64,000 bases of DNA from Cryobacterium sp. HLT2-28 (GTDB lineage Bacteria > Actinomycetota > Actinomycetes > Actinomycetales > Microbacteriaceae): the NCBI RefSeq assembly GCF_004402495.1, contig NZ_SOFH01000023.1, positions 426,021 to 490,020 on the forward strand, written 5' to 3'. Positions 7,623-14,781 of this stretch are shown here, piece by piece; positions within the stretch are counted from its first letter, which is position 1; each line of letters opens with the position of its first letter. The notes beneath the pieces are model-generated. The model worked only from the letters and a program-made list of their open reading frames with translations. It had not been told where the DNA came from and made no database searches. Made by a program: the position numbers and the translations under genes.

Positions 7623-7767
7623 TGCCGCTTCACGCCTTCAAGGGGGTAGGGGCCACTACTGACTTCCATCCAAGGGCGGGCGGTCTCCGGGGCGGCGACC
7701 TTTTCTTTCGGCAGGTCAGAATGATGACCCCTTCGCTCCCTTACATCCCAGATTGCGAGCGGAAGCG
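7623..7767. other. gene-free gap before the small terminase
   Basis: I see no reading frame in this 145-base gap. It is G-rich with a GGCGGTCTCCGGGGCGGCGACC-like inverted pattern near 7680-7703. A gap here, directly before a small terminase gene, is where cos sites lie in many actinophages, but no specific site can be assigned. Confidence 0.3.
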
Positions 7768-8109
7768 GTGTCGAGCATAACGGTTCCCAGGGGCTTGAAC
7801 ACTGCGGGTCGCAAGCTCTGGGATTCCTCAACTGAAGAGTTTGAGTGGGCCATGCACGAGTTGGCGATGCTCGAGGAAGCGTGCCGGACTCGAGACCGCA
7901 TCGTGCAGCTCGACCGTCAGGTTTCAGAAGATGGGCTCATGCTCACCAGTAGTCAGGGTTCGCGCGTACATCCCGGCATTGCGGAGGCAAGGCAGCAACG
8001 TCTGACCTTGGCTCGCCTGCTGGCAACGCTGGGCATCCCGGCACTGGGCGAGGACAACCTGCCTGCTGCCCGCGGCGTGCGCGGCGTCTACGGGCGCGGC
8101 GGTCGCTGA
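7768..8109 (+). CDS. phage small terminase-like protein (TerS)
   Basis: The GTG at 7768, preceded by GCGGAAG, gives 113 residues; a TTG at 7753 is also in frame. The pattern GLNTAGRKLWDSSTEEFEW, then HELAMLEEACRTRDRI, and later ARQQRLTLARLLATLGIP matches small terminase subunits of actinobacterial siphophages. These recognise the packaging site and hand DNA to the large terminase. No large terminase follows. Instead a short gene begins at once (TGATG overlap). A lone TerS is what some satellites use to divert a helper's packaging, but it is also what a deletion would leave. Confidence 0.7.
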   Translation: MSSITVPRGLNTAGRKLWDSSTEEFEWAMHELAMLEEACRTRDRIVQLDRQVSEDGLMLTSSQGSRVHPGIAEARQQRLTLARLLATLGIPALGEDNLPAARGVRGVYGRGGR

Positions 8110-8387
8110 TGGTTCGCAGGCGGCCCCGTGAGTCCCAATTCCATATGCCGGATTGGGTGGCGTCGTTCGCCCCCGATCCGGCCTCTACGGAGTCGATCAC
8201 CGAGCAGGTACAGGCGTGGCGGATCAGGGTGCGCGAATTTTGCGACACCCAAGCGTTGCAGCGCAATGACGTGAGGTCGTGGCTGTGGATCGTTCGGGGC
8301 ACGCACACGGTCAAGCGGTCGCTTTGGCAATCTCCGGGTGCGCACACGCATCCCGGCCCCATCAACCAGACGAAGGAATCAGAATGA
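8109..8387 (+). CDS. hypothetical protein after TerS
   Basis: The 92-residue product begins MVRRRPRESQFHMPDWVASF and contains a Trp-rich segment (QAWRIRVREF, then SWLWIVRGTHTVKRSLW). It is coupled to TerS by TGATG and to the next gene by ATGA. No family is recognised. The position is normally taken by the large terminase or an HNH endonuclease, and it resembles neither. Confidence 0.55.
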   Translation: MVRRRPRESQFHMPDWVASFAPDPASTESITEQVQAWRIRVREFCDTQALQRNDVRSWLWIVRGTHTVKRSLWQSPGAHTHPGPINQTKESE

Positions 8388-8677
8388 CGCACAAGACGTT
8401 TGACCTGGATTTCAACAGCATCACCGGAGACAAAGACACCGATCAGGCGCGTGGATTGCGATTGGTTCTCGCCGTCCTCGAAGATGACCTACTCCACCTG
8501 ACCGCCGTTGCGGAGGATGTCTACACGGACCCTCGCGGTTTCGAGTTGGCCCTGTGGGAGCTGGTCGTGGGCCTGGCCGGCACGCTCGGCAATGACTGGG
8601 CCTCACGCACGGACCGCGAGACGGTCATTGCGGGCATCCAGCAGACCCTCACTGACAATGCTGCGGAGGGTGTCTAA
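8384..8677 (+). CDS. hypothetical protein upstream of the tape measure
   Basis: The ATG at 8384 gives an acidic 97-residue protein, MTHKTFDLDFNSITGDKDTD..., ending DNAAEGV. Small acidic proteins directly before a tape measure are usually tail assembly chaperones, and this could be one, although the slippery site and overlapping second frame of that gene pair are not obvious. It sits two bases before the tape-measure start. Confidence 0.55.
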   Translation: MTHKTFDLDFNSITGDKDTDQARGLRLVLAVLEDDLLHLTAVAEDVYTDPRGFELALWELVVGLAGTLGNDWASRTDRETVIAGIQQTLTDNAAEGV

Positions 8678-8679
8678 CC

Positions 8680-11429
8680 ATGGCTGACAGGATCGTGAAG
8701 GTGGCGCTTGTCGCCCAGGTCACTAACTACCTCTCCGGTATGGAGCAGGCGCGCAAGGCGACACAGGGTGTTGGCACCGAGGCTGAGAAGGCTAGGGCGA
8801 AGCTCGAGGCGCAGTCTCAGGCGATGACATCCATTGGCACGGGCATGGTCGGCATGGGCGCTCTGGCATTGGTGGGCGTCGGTCTGGCTGTCAAGAAGTT
8901 CAGCGACTTTGACGCTGCGATCAGCAACGTGAAGGCTGCCACGCAGGAGACGACGGGCAACATGGCGTTGCTCCGAGATGCAGCACTCAAGGCTGGTGCG
9001 TCCACTGTCTACTCTGCTACCGAGGCTGCGGGGGCGATCGAGGAACTCGGCAAGGCGGGCCTGTCCACGAAGGACATTCTGAGCGGCGGTCTGGATGCTG
9101 CACTGTCGCTGGCTGCTGCTGGGGTCTCGACGTTGCTGATGCTGCGGGTATCGCTGCTACGGCGCTGAAGACGTTCAACCTCAAGGGTTCGGACATGAAC
9201 CATGTTGCCGACCTGATGGCTGCTGGTGCGGGCAAGGCGATGGGCGACGTTACCGACCTGTCCGGGGCACTCTCTCAGGCTGGTCTTGTCGCTAACTCCA
9301 CCGGCCTCTCTATCGAGGAAACAACGGGCACCCTCTCAGCGTTCGCAGCCAAGGGCCTGCTCGGGTCTGACGCGGGTACAGCGTTCAAGTCGATGCTTCA
9401 GCGTCTCACTCCGCAGTCGGCTGAGGCTGCCGCGAAGATGGACGAGCTGGGCATCTCCGCGTATGACGCGCAGGGGAACTTCATTGGTATGGAGAAGTTC
9501 GCCGGCAACCTGGCAACGTCGATGAAGGATCTCTCTGTTGAGCAGCGTAACGCGGCTATGTCTACGATCTTCGGGTCCGATGCGGTGCGCGCTTCGACGG
9601 TCCTGTTCGATGAGGGCGCGGCGGGCATCAAGAAGTACATCGACCAGACGAACGATTCGGGTTATGCGGCGAAGGTTGCGGCTGACCGGCTCGACAATCT
9701 CAGGGGCGACGTGGAGGCTTTGGGCGGTTCGTTCGACACGTACCTGATCCAGTCAGGCTCCGGGGCGAACGATGTACTTCGAACCCTGACGCAGGGCGCT
9801 ACAGGCCTTGTGACGGCCGCTGGGGCGCTGCCTGAGCCCGTTCTGGGCGGTGCGCTGGCTCTCGGGGGCCTGGTCGCTGCTGTCGCGCTGGCGGGCGGCA
9901 CGGCGCTGGTCGCCATCCCGAAGATTGCGGCCTTCAAGGCGTCGCTGACTGACCTTGGCATTTCGGGTGGCTCTGCTGCTCGAGGGGTTGGCCTGCTGTC
10001 TGGCGGCTTGGCGATCGCAGGCATAGCCCTGGCCGTATTCGCTGACAACCAGGCGAAGGCAACAGAGCGCGCGAAGTCCTATGAGGACAGTTTGGACTCG
10101 CTGACGGGCAAGACCACGGACTACTCCCGCGAGATTGCCAAGGCGAATCTGGTGAAGAAGGGCAACTTTCTGGGCATCGAATCGGACTCGGCGTATGACG
10201 CGGCAAAGAAGATTGGTCTGGGCCTTGATGTCCTCACCGACGCGGCGCTAGGCAGCGCGCCGGCCCTCGCTGAAGTCCAGAAGCACATGCAAGCATTCAC
10301 CGATTTGGTCAACAGTGGCAATGACGTGAAAGCCGCGGAGAAGCTTGGTCTGACATCTCAGGAGTACGCGGCAGCGGTGAAGGTTCTGCGGGACTCGATT
10401 GGTGCCGAAACGTCCGGGGTCATTGCGGGCCAGAAGGCATGGGCGCAGAAGGCCGAGGCAACAGACGGCGCTGCTGGATCGTTGGACGCCATCGTGTTCT
10501 CATACGGCAACTCGGAGGACGCGGCTGCTGCACTTGACGACCAGATCAGGTCGCTGACTGACTCGATGAACAAGCAGAACGGTGTGAACCAGGACGCTGC
10601 GGGCGCGAATGCTGATTATCAGCAGTCCATCTTTGACCTGTCGGAGTATGTGCGACAGGCGAAGGGGGGCGCGGACGGGTTCAGCACGAGCCTCGACGCT
10701 AACACTGTTGAGGGAAGCAAGAACGTTGACATGCTCGCCGGTCACGCGAAGGCGGCGCAGGACTCGGCGAAGGCAACCCTTGACGCTGACGGCAACATGA
10801 ACACATACCGGGCCACGCTTCAGGCTGGGTGGCAGACGGTTTATGACAGCGCTTTGGCCCTCACTGGCAATGCTGACGCGGCCAAGGCTATCGCCGACAA
10901 TCTCGCAGCCATTCCCGCGGAGACGGCGTTCAAGGTCATTGCGGATACGTCAGAGGCGGCTCGGCGGCTCGAGCACTTGCGGGATCTGATCCGGACTATT
11001 CCCGGTTCGATCGCGCTCGGCCCAGGTGTGCAGCTCCCGAACCCACTGGACGTGTATAACCGGGCAACTGGTGGCATTCTTCCGGGTGCGCCGTCGTCTA
11101 AGGACAACATGTTTATTCATGCGGCCTCGGGTGAGTTTGTCACGCGCGCATCTCAAACAGCGATCCCGGCGAACCGTGCCGCGCTCGAGTACATGAACCG
11201 TGGCGGAACCATTCGCGGGTATGCCTCAGGCGGGCTTGTGGGGTATGCGGCACCCATCCAGTACGCGGCACCGAATGGCGGTTGCAACCACGTGTCCAAC
11301 GCCAATTCCACGCAACAGTCGGCTCCGAACATCAACATCACCGCGCCGGCCATCGCCACGCCAGATTCACTCGTTTACGCAACCATCCTCGGTCGCGAAC
11401 TCGGCCGCACTCTCAGCGGCAAAATCTAA
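8680..11429 (+). pseudogene. phage tail tape-measure gene, frameshifted
   Basis: The first frame (8680-9168) begins MADRIVKVALVAQVTNYLSG and carries the TP901-type start of a tape-measure protein (FSDFDAAISNVKAATQETTG). The remainder (open from before 9195 to 11429) continues the same domain (LKTFNLKGSDMNHVADLMAA, GLSIEETTGTLSAFAAKGLL), with membrane-like glycine/alanine segments near 9840-10040 and a C-terminal VTRASQTAIPANRAALEYMN region. The frames join if one G is added to the GGGG at 9121-9124. The whole would be about 916 residues. Either a 1-base deletion has broken the gene or the run was misread. Start: GGAGGG at 8667. Confidence 0.85.
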
Positions 11430-11449
11430 CCGATCACAAGGAGAACTCA

Positions 11450-12157
11450 ATGGGAATGTATCCAACACCAGACGGTCCGGGACTCGATAGGCTGGCCCGC
11501 GAGCTCGGAGACATCCGCAGGCAGCTCAGGGACTTGCAAACGCCCTCCGGAACGAACATCGGCAACGTTGCCGCTCAGGTACAGACGCTCGTCGCCAGGG
11601 TGAACGCAACACTCCTGAATATCGACGCGGCCGTGCAAACATCGATCTCTGCCAACTCTATGACGACGGCGCAGATCAACGCGAAGGTAGCAAGTCCGGG
11701 CAACATCGCACCTGGCACGGTCACCGCATCCAGCGCAGTATCCGGCACCACGGGAACATTCCCCACCGGAGTGAGCTCAACGGGCGTCTACAGCAAGCTG
11801 CTGACCTACGGCGGGGCCTACAACGCGCAGTATGTCCACGTCGACGGGACCATGGGCTACGTGCCCAGTTCGAGGCGCTACAAGCAGGACATCATGCCGG
11901 CCACGCTCGACCCGCATCTGTTGAACGCCCTGCAGCTCGTCACCTTCCGTTACATTGCTGCGGTCGACAATCTGGGCGACGACGCGGTGACAGAGCTCGG
12001 CCTGATCGCCGAGGATGTCGACGCTCTCGGCCTGTCCTGGCTCGTCGACTACGACACCGACGGCAAGCCCAACGGCGTGAAGTACGAACGGCTCGCACTG
12101 CTCATGATCCCCTGGGCGCAGTCGATCGAGGCGCGGCTCAGCGCGCTCGAGAGGTAG
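11450..12157 (+). CDS. tail-fibre-like protein with C-terminal S74-type chaperone domain
   Basis: The 235-residue product has an N-terminal coiled coil (LARELGDIRRQLRDLQTP), a Thr/Ser/Gly-rich middle resembling a beta-helical shaft, and a C-terminal domain starting SSRRYKQDIMP, with LQLVTFRY and ELGLIAEDVD. That domain is the intramolecular chaperone / peptidase S74 module, which trimerises fibre proteins and is then cut off autocatalytically at a Ser. Start: AAGGAG 9 bases before the ATG. In phages such proteins adsorb to the cell surface. The fibre is short, so it may be truncated or may decorate a helper particle. Confidence 0.8.
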   Translation: MGMYPTPDGPGLDRLARELGDIRRQLRDLQTPSGTNIGNVAAQVQTLVARVNATLLNIDAAVQTSISANSMTTAQINAKVASPGNIAPGTVTASSAVSGTTGTFPTGVSSTGVYSKLLTYGGAYNAQYVHVDGTMGYVPSSRRYKQDIMPATLDPHLLNALQLVTFRYIAAVDNLGDDAVTELGLIAEDVDALGLSWLVDYDTDGKPNGVKYERLALLMIPWAQSIEARLSALER

Positions 12158-12165
12158 ACGCCCAA

Positions 12166-12200
12166 AGAATGCCCGTCCACAGTTTGTGGTCGGGCATTCT
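12166..12200 (+). terminator. terminator after the tail-fibre gene
   Basis: AGAATGCCCG and CGGGCATTCT form a 10-bp stem around a TCCAC/GTGGT inner stem, 9 bases after the stop codon. It ends the rightward structural transcript. A T-run is lacking on the plus strand. Confidence 0.65.
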
Positions 12201-12225
12201 GACGTTCTACGCCTACGCCTACGCG

Positions 12226-12471
12226 TTAGCGGAAAGAGAGTGGTGTGTCGTCGGGTCCGGACGGGTCATACTCGTGGAAGCTGATTGCCACGCCGGGCGT
12301 GATGAGCATCCGGTGAAATCCGACGCCATCTCCCTTGGGGTAATGAACGTCGTGCCAGACCGGCTGACCACTTTCCAGGCACTTGAGTACCAACTCAGAA
12401 ATCTCATCGACCTTCTCGATTGCAAGCGGACCGATGATCGGTTCACCGTTGTAATACATCGCCCAAGCCAT
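12226..12471 (-). CDS. hypothetical 81-residue protein
   Basis: This minus-strand gene starts at an ATG preceded by GGGGGAG, a strong site. The product begins MAWAMYYNGEPIIGPLAIEK and has a middle SGQPVWHDVHYPKGDGVGFH. I do not recognise a family. It stands alone, convergent with the structural genes, which is typical of prophage cargo (moron) genes. Confidence 0.6.
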   Translation of the reverse strand: MAWAMYYNGEPIIGPLAIEKVDEISELVLKCLESGQPVWHDVHYPKGDGVGFHRMLITPGVAISFHEYDPSGPDDTPLSFR

Positions 12472-12713
12472 GATTGCTCCCCCTAAGTTCTGCGGTCACA
12501 GGCCCGCAGCGTCATTCTAGGACCAAGGACCCCTTGCAGGCATCGTGCCTGAATGGCCGCCGTGTCACTCGGCATCCTACTCACCCCCCACACGGTAAGA
12601 ATGGCCTTCATCGGATCGAGGCAGATGCGGCGGTTCGGCGTGTCCAAAAAGTCAAGGTGTCCATGCGGTCACTTTTCGCCCTGGCAGTTGGATCCGCAAC
12701 CTATGGTGATCCC

Positions 12714-12953
12714 ATGAGTGAACTTGACGACATCAATACGATTGAGCAGACCGCCGAATACCTGAAGATTGAGACGACCAAACTGCGCCGGCTCGTCAAT
12801 CAAAAGAAGATCGCCTTCCTGAAACAAGGCCACGTACTCACGTTCCCCCGTGCCGCCGTCGAAGCCTACGTGGAGTCCAACACGACCGCCGCAATACCCC
12901 CGAACACGTGGGGGCTTACGGACGCGTCTGCGCGCCGGATTCGAGGACGCTAG
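12714..12953 (+). CDS. HTH/excisionase-like DNA-binding protein
   Basis: The 79-residue product starts MSELDDINTIEQTAEYLKIE and continues TTKLRRLVNQKKIAFLKQGH, a compact HTH_17/excisionase domain occupying nearly the whole protein. It differs from the two other HTH proteins of the element. It could be the recombination directionality factor or a repressor. The start is the ATG at 12714; the frame is open upstream without a better start. About 240 bases before it hold no clear gene. Confidence 0.65.
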   Translation: MSELDDINTIEQTAEYLKIETTKLRRLVNQKKIAFLKQGHVLTFPRAAVEAYVESNTTAAIPPNTWGLTDASARRIRGR

Positions 12954-13038
12954 GGCTCAGAACCCGGCGCGCAGATGGCGTGGCTTGTGTTCGATACGGA
13001 TTGTCATGTCCCGCTGTCTCGAGGGCAACGGGGATGGT

Positions 13039-13056
13039 GATGCCCTTAAGGGCATC
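13039..13056. repeat. perfect 18-bp palindrome
   Basis: GATGCCCTTAAGGGCATC is a perfect palindrome. The TAA stop of the minus-strand gene at 13046 lies inside it. It could act as a terminator hairpin without T-run or as an operator. Confidence 0.5.
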
Positions 13057-13504
13057 TGAGCTCTCCTGCGGCCTCGATCTCGTCAACGATGCTCTTCATC
13101 TCAACAATGTGGTCCCCCGCTGCTGTCGGGTCACTCAAGATAGCCGCGTTGAGAGTTACGAGGGCTCGAACGATTTTGTTGTTCACGTCCCACTGTAGAT
13201 CCGCCTCCGCCACGAGGTCTCCGAGTTTCTGCGTAGTACTGGATATCTCAGTCGTTAGGACTCTCGTCTTGGCTGTCAGCGAGATGGCGTAAGCGATCCC
13301 GTCGTGCAGGGTGGCGATCGCTTCGAATGGCGAAGCGTCGGCGTACGCACTGGAAGCAGATTCGATTGGGGACCGCTGCGAGCGCCATAGCAGCGGGTGG
13401 AAAGATGACCGCGGCATCATCGAGGCACAGGAAGATGAAGCGGTAGACGCCGCATTCCCTGACGTCGAATTCCGGCCCGTGGACATTTGACCGTCACCGG
13501 CCAT
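13046..13504 (-). CDS. hypothetical protein with helical C-terminus
   Basis: The frame gives 152 residues from the ATG at 13504, or 146 from an ATG at 13486. The N-terminal ~45 residues are Ser-rich and low in information. The C-terminal ~90 residues look like a folded helical protein (AIATLHDGIAYAISLTAKTR; LVAEADLQWDVNNKIVRALV). No family is recognised and no strong ribosome binding site is visible, so both start and reality are uncertain. Confidence 0.45.
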   Translation of the reverse strand: MAGDGQMSTGRNSTSGNAASTASSSCASMMPRSSFHPLLWRSQRSPIESASSAYADASPFEAIATLHDGIAYAISLTAKTRVLTTEISSTTQKLGDLVAEADLQWDVNNKIVRALVTLNAAILSDPTAAGDHIVEMKSIVDEIEAAGELRCP

Positions 13505-13539
13505 TGATACTGTCGAGCTACAAACGAATGGAGCACTAC

Positions 13540-13731
13540 ATGGCACTGACCAAGTACCTCATCAACAAGGACGTTCCCGTAAACGAAGCTTTCAAGCGCA
13601 CCGTGAAGGCGGACTCATACAGGTTTGCTGATGGATATTTCCACTTCTACGCCAACAACGGCACCGACGACGTGAAGGTTTTCTCAATCGGCACCAGTCA
13701 GGTGCAAGTCATCGAGGTAATCGAGAACTAG
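13540..13731 (+). CDS. small orphan protein with its own terminator
   Basis: The ATG at 13540 follows GGAG with normal spacing and gives 63 residues: MALTKYLINKDVPVNEAFKR..., ending QVQVIEVIEN. The composition (Tyr/Phe-rich middle YRFADGYFHFYANNG) suggests a small folded beta protein. A strong terminator follows directly, so it is a single-gene unit. Function is unknown; it may be cargo. Confidence 0.65.
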   Translation: MALTKYLINKDVPVNEAFKRTVKADSYRFADGYFHFYANNGTDDVKVFSIGTSQVQVIEVIEN

Positions 13732-13748
13732 AGCAGTGCAAGCAGAGC

Positions 13749-13780
13749 ACCCCCGTTGTCCGAAGACAACGGGGGTTTCG
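13749..13780 (+). terminator. strong Rho-independent terminator
   Basis: ACCCCCGTTGTC and GACAACGGGGGT form a perfect 12-bp stem with a CGAA tetraloop, followed by TTTCGTCGTTTT. It ends the 13540 gene. Confidence 0.9.
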
Positions 13781-13877
13781 TCGTTTTCCATACCCGCACG
13801 GCCCCGATCTCGCTGCCGATCCACCCGGAAGGGGGTATTGGCTCGAGCGGGCTGCGCAGTGGAGACTACTCACGCAC

Positions 13878-13954
13878 GCCGATGTAGCTCAGTTGGATAG
13901 AGCAGACGGTTTCTAACCGTCAGGCCGGGGGTTCGAATCCTCCCATTGGCACCA
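13878..13954 (+). tRNA. tRNA-Arg(UCU), element-borne, CCA encoded
   Basis: The acceptor arm GCCGATG/CATTGGC has one G-T pair. The D arm is GCTC/GAGC and the anticodon stem GACGG/CCGTC with loop TTTCTAA gives anticodon TCT. The T loop is TTCGAAT, and 3' ACCA is encoded. It reads AGA, a codon rare in GC-rich hosts. Its location inside the element, away from the att site, means it is cargo and not the integration target. Confidence 0.92.
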
Positions 13955-14013
13955 TGCTCAACCCCCCTCACTGGGAGTAGATCCACCCAAGCTGCGCTCG
14001 TTAGCGTTCGATT

Positions 14014-14367
14014 ATGGCTGACAAGTACGAGATCGCAGAATGGCTCATGAACGAGATCCGCACGAATGGCCCGCGCCGCTCGTATCAGAGCCGTTTGGTC
14101 AAAGCGATGCGCGACAGTTTCGGCCCAGAGTGGTCTTACAAGAATCACAATGGCAACCAGGCGATCGACAAAAGCGTACTGCGGCATTTTGGGACGCTCA
14201 AAGATAAGTTCGTTATTTGGGATCGGTCCGACCAGTCATGGCGAGTCGTGAGCCCAGAAGATCTAGAGCGAATAGAAACGAGAAACGCCGAGCGCCAGCT
14301 CAGGAAGGAGGAGGGGGCGCGAATTCGCGCTGCCCACGCTGCTGCAAGGGCAACCCGCGCCAACTAG
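14014..14367 (+). CDS. DUF6953-like hypothetical protein
   Basis: The 117-residue protein begins MADKYEIAEWLMNEIRTNGP and has NHNGNQAIDKSVLRHFGTLK then FVIWDRSDQSWRVVSPED. This pattern resembles the small DUF6953 family (function unknown). The last 30 residues are Arg/Ala-rich and probably disordered. It lies between the tRNA and the right end, in the cargo zone. Confidence 0.55.
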   Translation: MADKYEIAEWLMNEIRTNGPRRSYQSRLVKAMRDSFGPEWSYKNHNGNQAIDKSVLRHFGTLKDKFVIWDRSDQSWRVVSPEDLERIETRNAERQLRKEEGARIRAAHAAARATRAN

Positions 14368-14430
14368 TCAGAACTTGACCAGCCGGCACTCCGGGCAGCA
14401 CCACACCACGACAGCACCCCGCTCTGTCGC
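14368..14430 (-). pseudogene. remnant copy of the zinc-ribbon gene
   Basis: On the minus strand the 20 codons after an in-frame TAG read ATERGAVVVWCCPECRLVKF and then stop. They align with the C-terminus of the intact gene to its right (PIERWGAVVWRCPECGLVRL). The N-terminal CxxC half is missing, so this is a decayed tandem duplicate. Confidence 0.6.
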
Positions 14431-14447
14431 CTACATTTTGACTAGGC

Positions 14448-14493
14448 AGGCGCGCCGTTTTTGCGTTCACCGGGCATTCAGCACGGCGCGCCT
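14448..14493. repeat. inverted repeat between zinc-ribbon copies
   Basis: AGGCGCGCCGT and ACGGCGCGCCT are perfect 11-bp arms separated by 24 bases. One arm overlaps the stop codon of the zinc-ribbon gene. It may be its terminator or the scar of the duplication. Confidence 0.55.
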
Positions 14494-14605
14494 AGAGCCT
14501 CACCAGGCCACACTCCGGGCATCGCCAGACGACCGCACCCCATCGCTCGATCGGCTCCATCCTGTGCAGGCAAGCTGGGCAATTCGGAGTCTCAAGGCCA
14601 TCCAT
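14492..14605 (-). CDS. 37-residue zinc-ribbon protein
   Basis: From the ATG at 14605 (AGAGGG upstream) the product begins MDGLETPNCPACLHRMEPIE and ends WRCPECGLVRL. Two CPxC knuckles 20 residues apart form a zinc ribbon. Very small proteins of this type are frequent in actinobacterial phages. It is the last element gene before attR, and its ribosome binding site overlaps the premature stop of the truncated pilin frame. Confidence 0.7.
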   Translation of the reverse strand: MDGLETPNCPACLHRMEPIERWGAVVWRCPECGLVRL

Positions 14606-14610
14606 AACTA

Positions 14611-14730
14611 TTACCCTCTTCGTGTTCGATTGGGCAGGCCTGCAGTCATCAGGGTGATCAGGACCCAGCCGGGGACGTCCCCGGTGTCGTCGCTCCACAG
14701 GGCCAGGAAACGCCGCCGCAATGTGGTCAT
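14611..14730 (-). pseudogene. N-terminal half of the split Flp-type pilin gene
   Basis: The ATG at 14730, with GAGGAG upstream, starts MTTLRRRFLALWSDDTGDVP, followed by GWVLITLMTAGL. It then leaves the chromosome and ends in element DNA after PNRTRRG-stop. The basic N-terminus and start of a membrane helix match a prepilin. The C-terminal half is at 1593-1682. As it stands the cell can make only a 39-residue truncated peptide. Confidence 0.8.
14631..14644. other. attR of the integrated element
   Basis: TGGGCAGGCCTGCA is the right junction. It shares AG-N-CC-N-GC with attL; the probable core is CC at 14639-14640. To the right the DNA is the codons of the pilin N-terminus. Confidence 0.7.
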
Positions 14731-14781
14731 CTTGCTCCTCTTTTCCGTTTTTCCGTGGGAATCACTTGGTGGGTTGGTGGG

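Larger units (their letters stand above)
1678..14640. mobile_element. 12.96-kb serine-integrase element with phage-derived genes
   Basis: The element runs from the serine integrase at the left to a small zinc-ribbon gene at the right and interrupts the tad pilin gene. Its base composition and codon use are visibly less GC-extreme than the flanks. Contents: integrase, candidate DnaA-box origin, small coupled genes, DUF3631 ATPase, WhiB, two HTH proteins, small terminase, frameshifted tape measure, S74-like tail-fibre protein, tRNA-Arg, and small orphan genes. Large terminase, portal, capsid, tail tube, lysin and conjugation (FtsK/Tra) genes are all absent. It is either a phage satellite or an internally deleted prophage. 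Confidence 0.85.

Noticed and set aside
8384..9200. Programmed frameshift of tail assembly chaperones
   Set aside because: The frame break lies inside the tape-measure domain, not in a chaperone pair, and no slippery heptamer is at the join; a lost G fits better.
13878..13954. tRNA-Arg as the integration site
   Set aside because: The tRNA is inside the element, no second copy of its 3' end is at either boundary, and the integrase is of the serine type with the att core in the pilin gene.
13870..14187. Minus-strand frame opposite the tRNA-Arg
   Set aside because: It reads through the tRNA and the 14014 gene in antisense and has no ribosome binding site.
1678..14640. Actinobacterial integrative and conjugative element (AICE)
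   Set aside because: No FtsK/SpoIIIE-like transfer gene, no Tra or relaxase gene, and the structural genes are phage-type.
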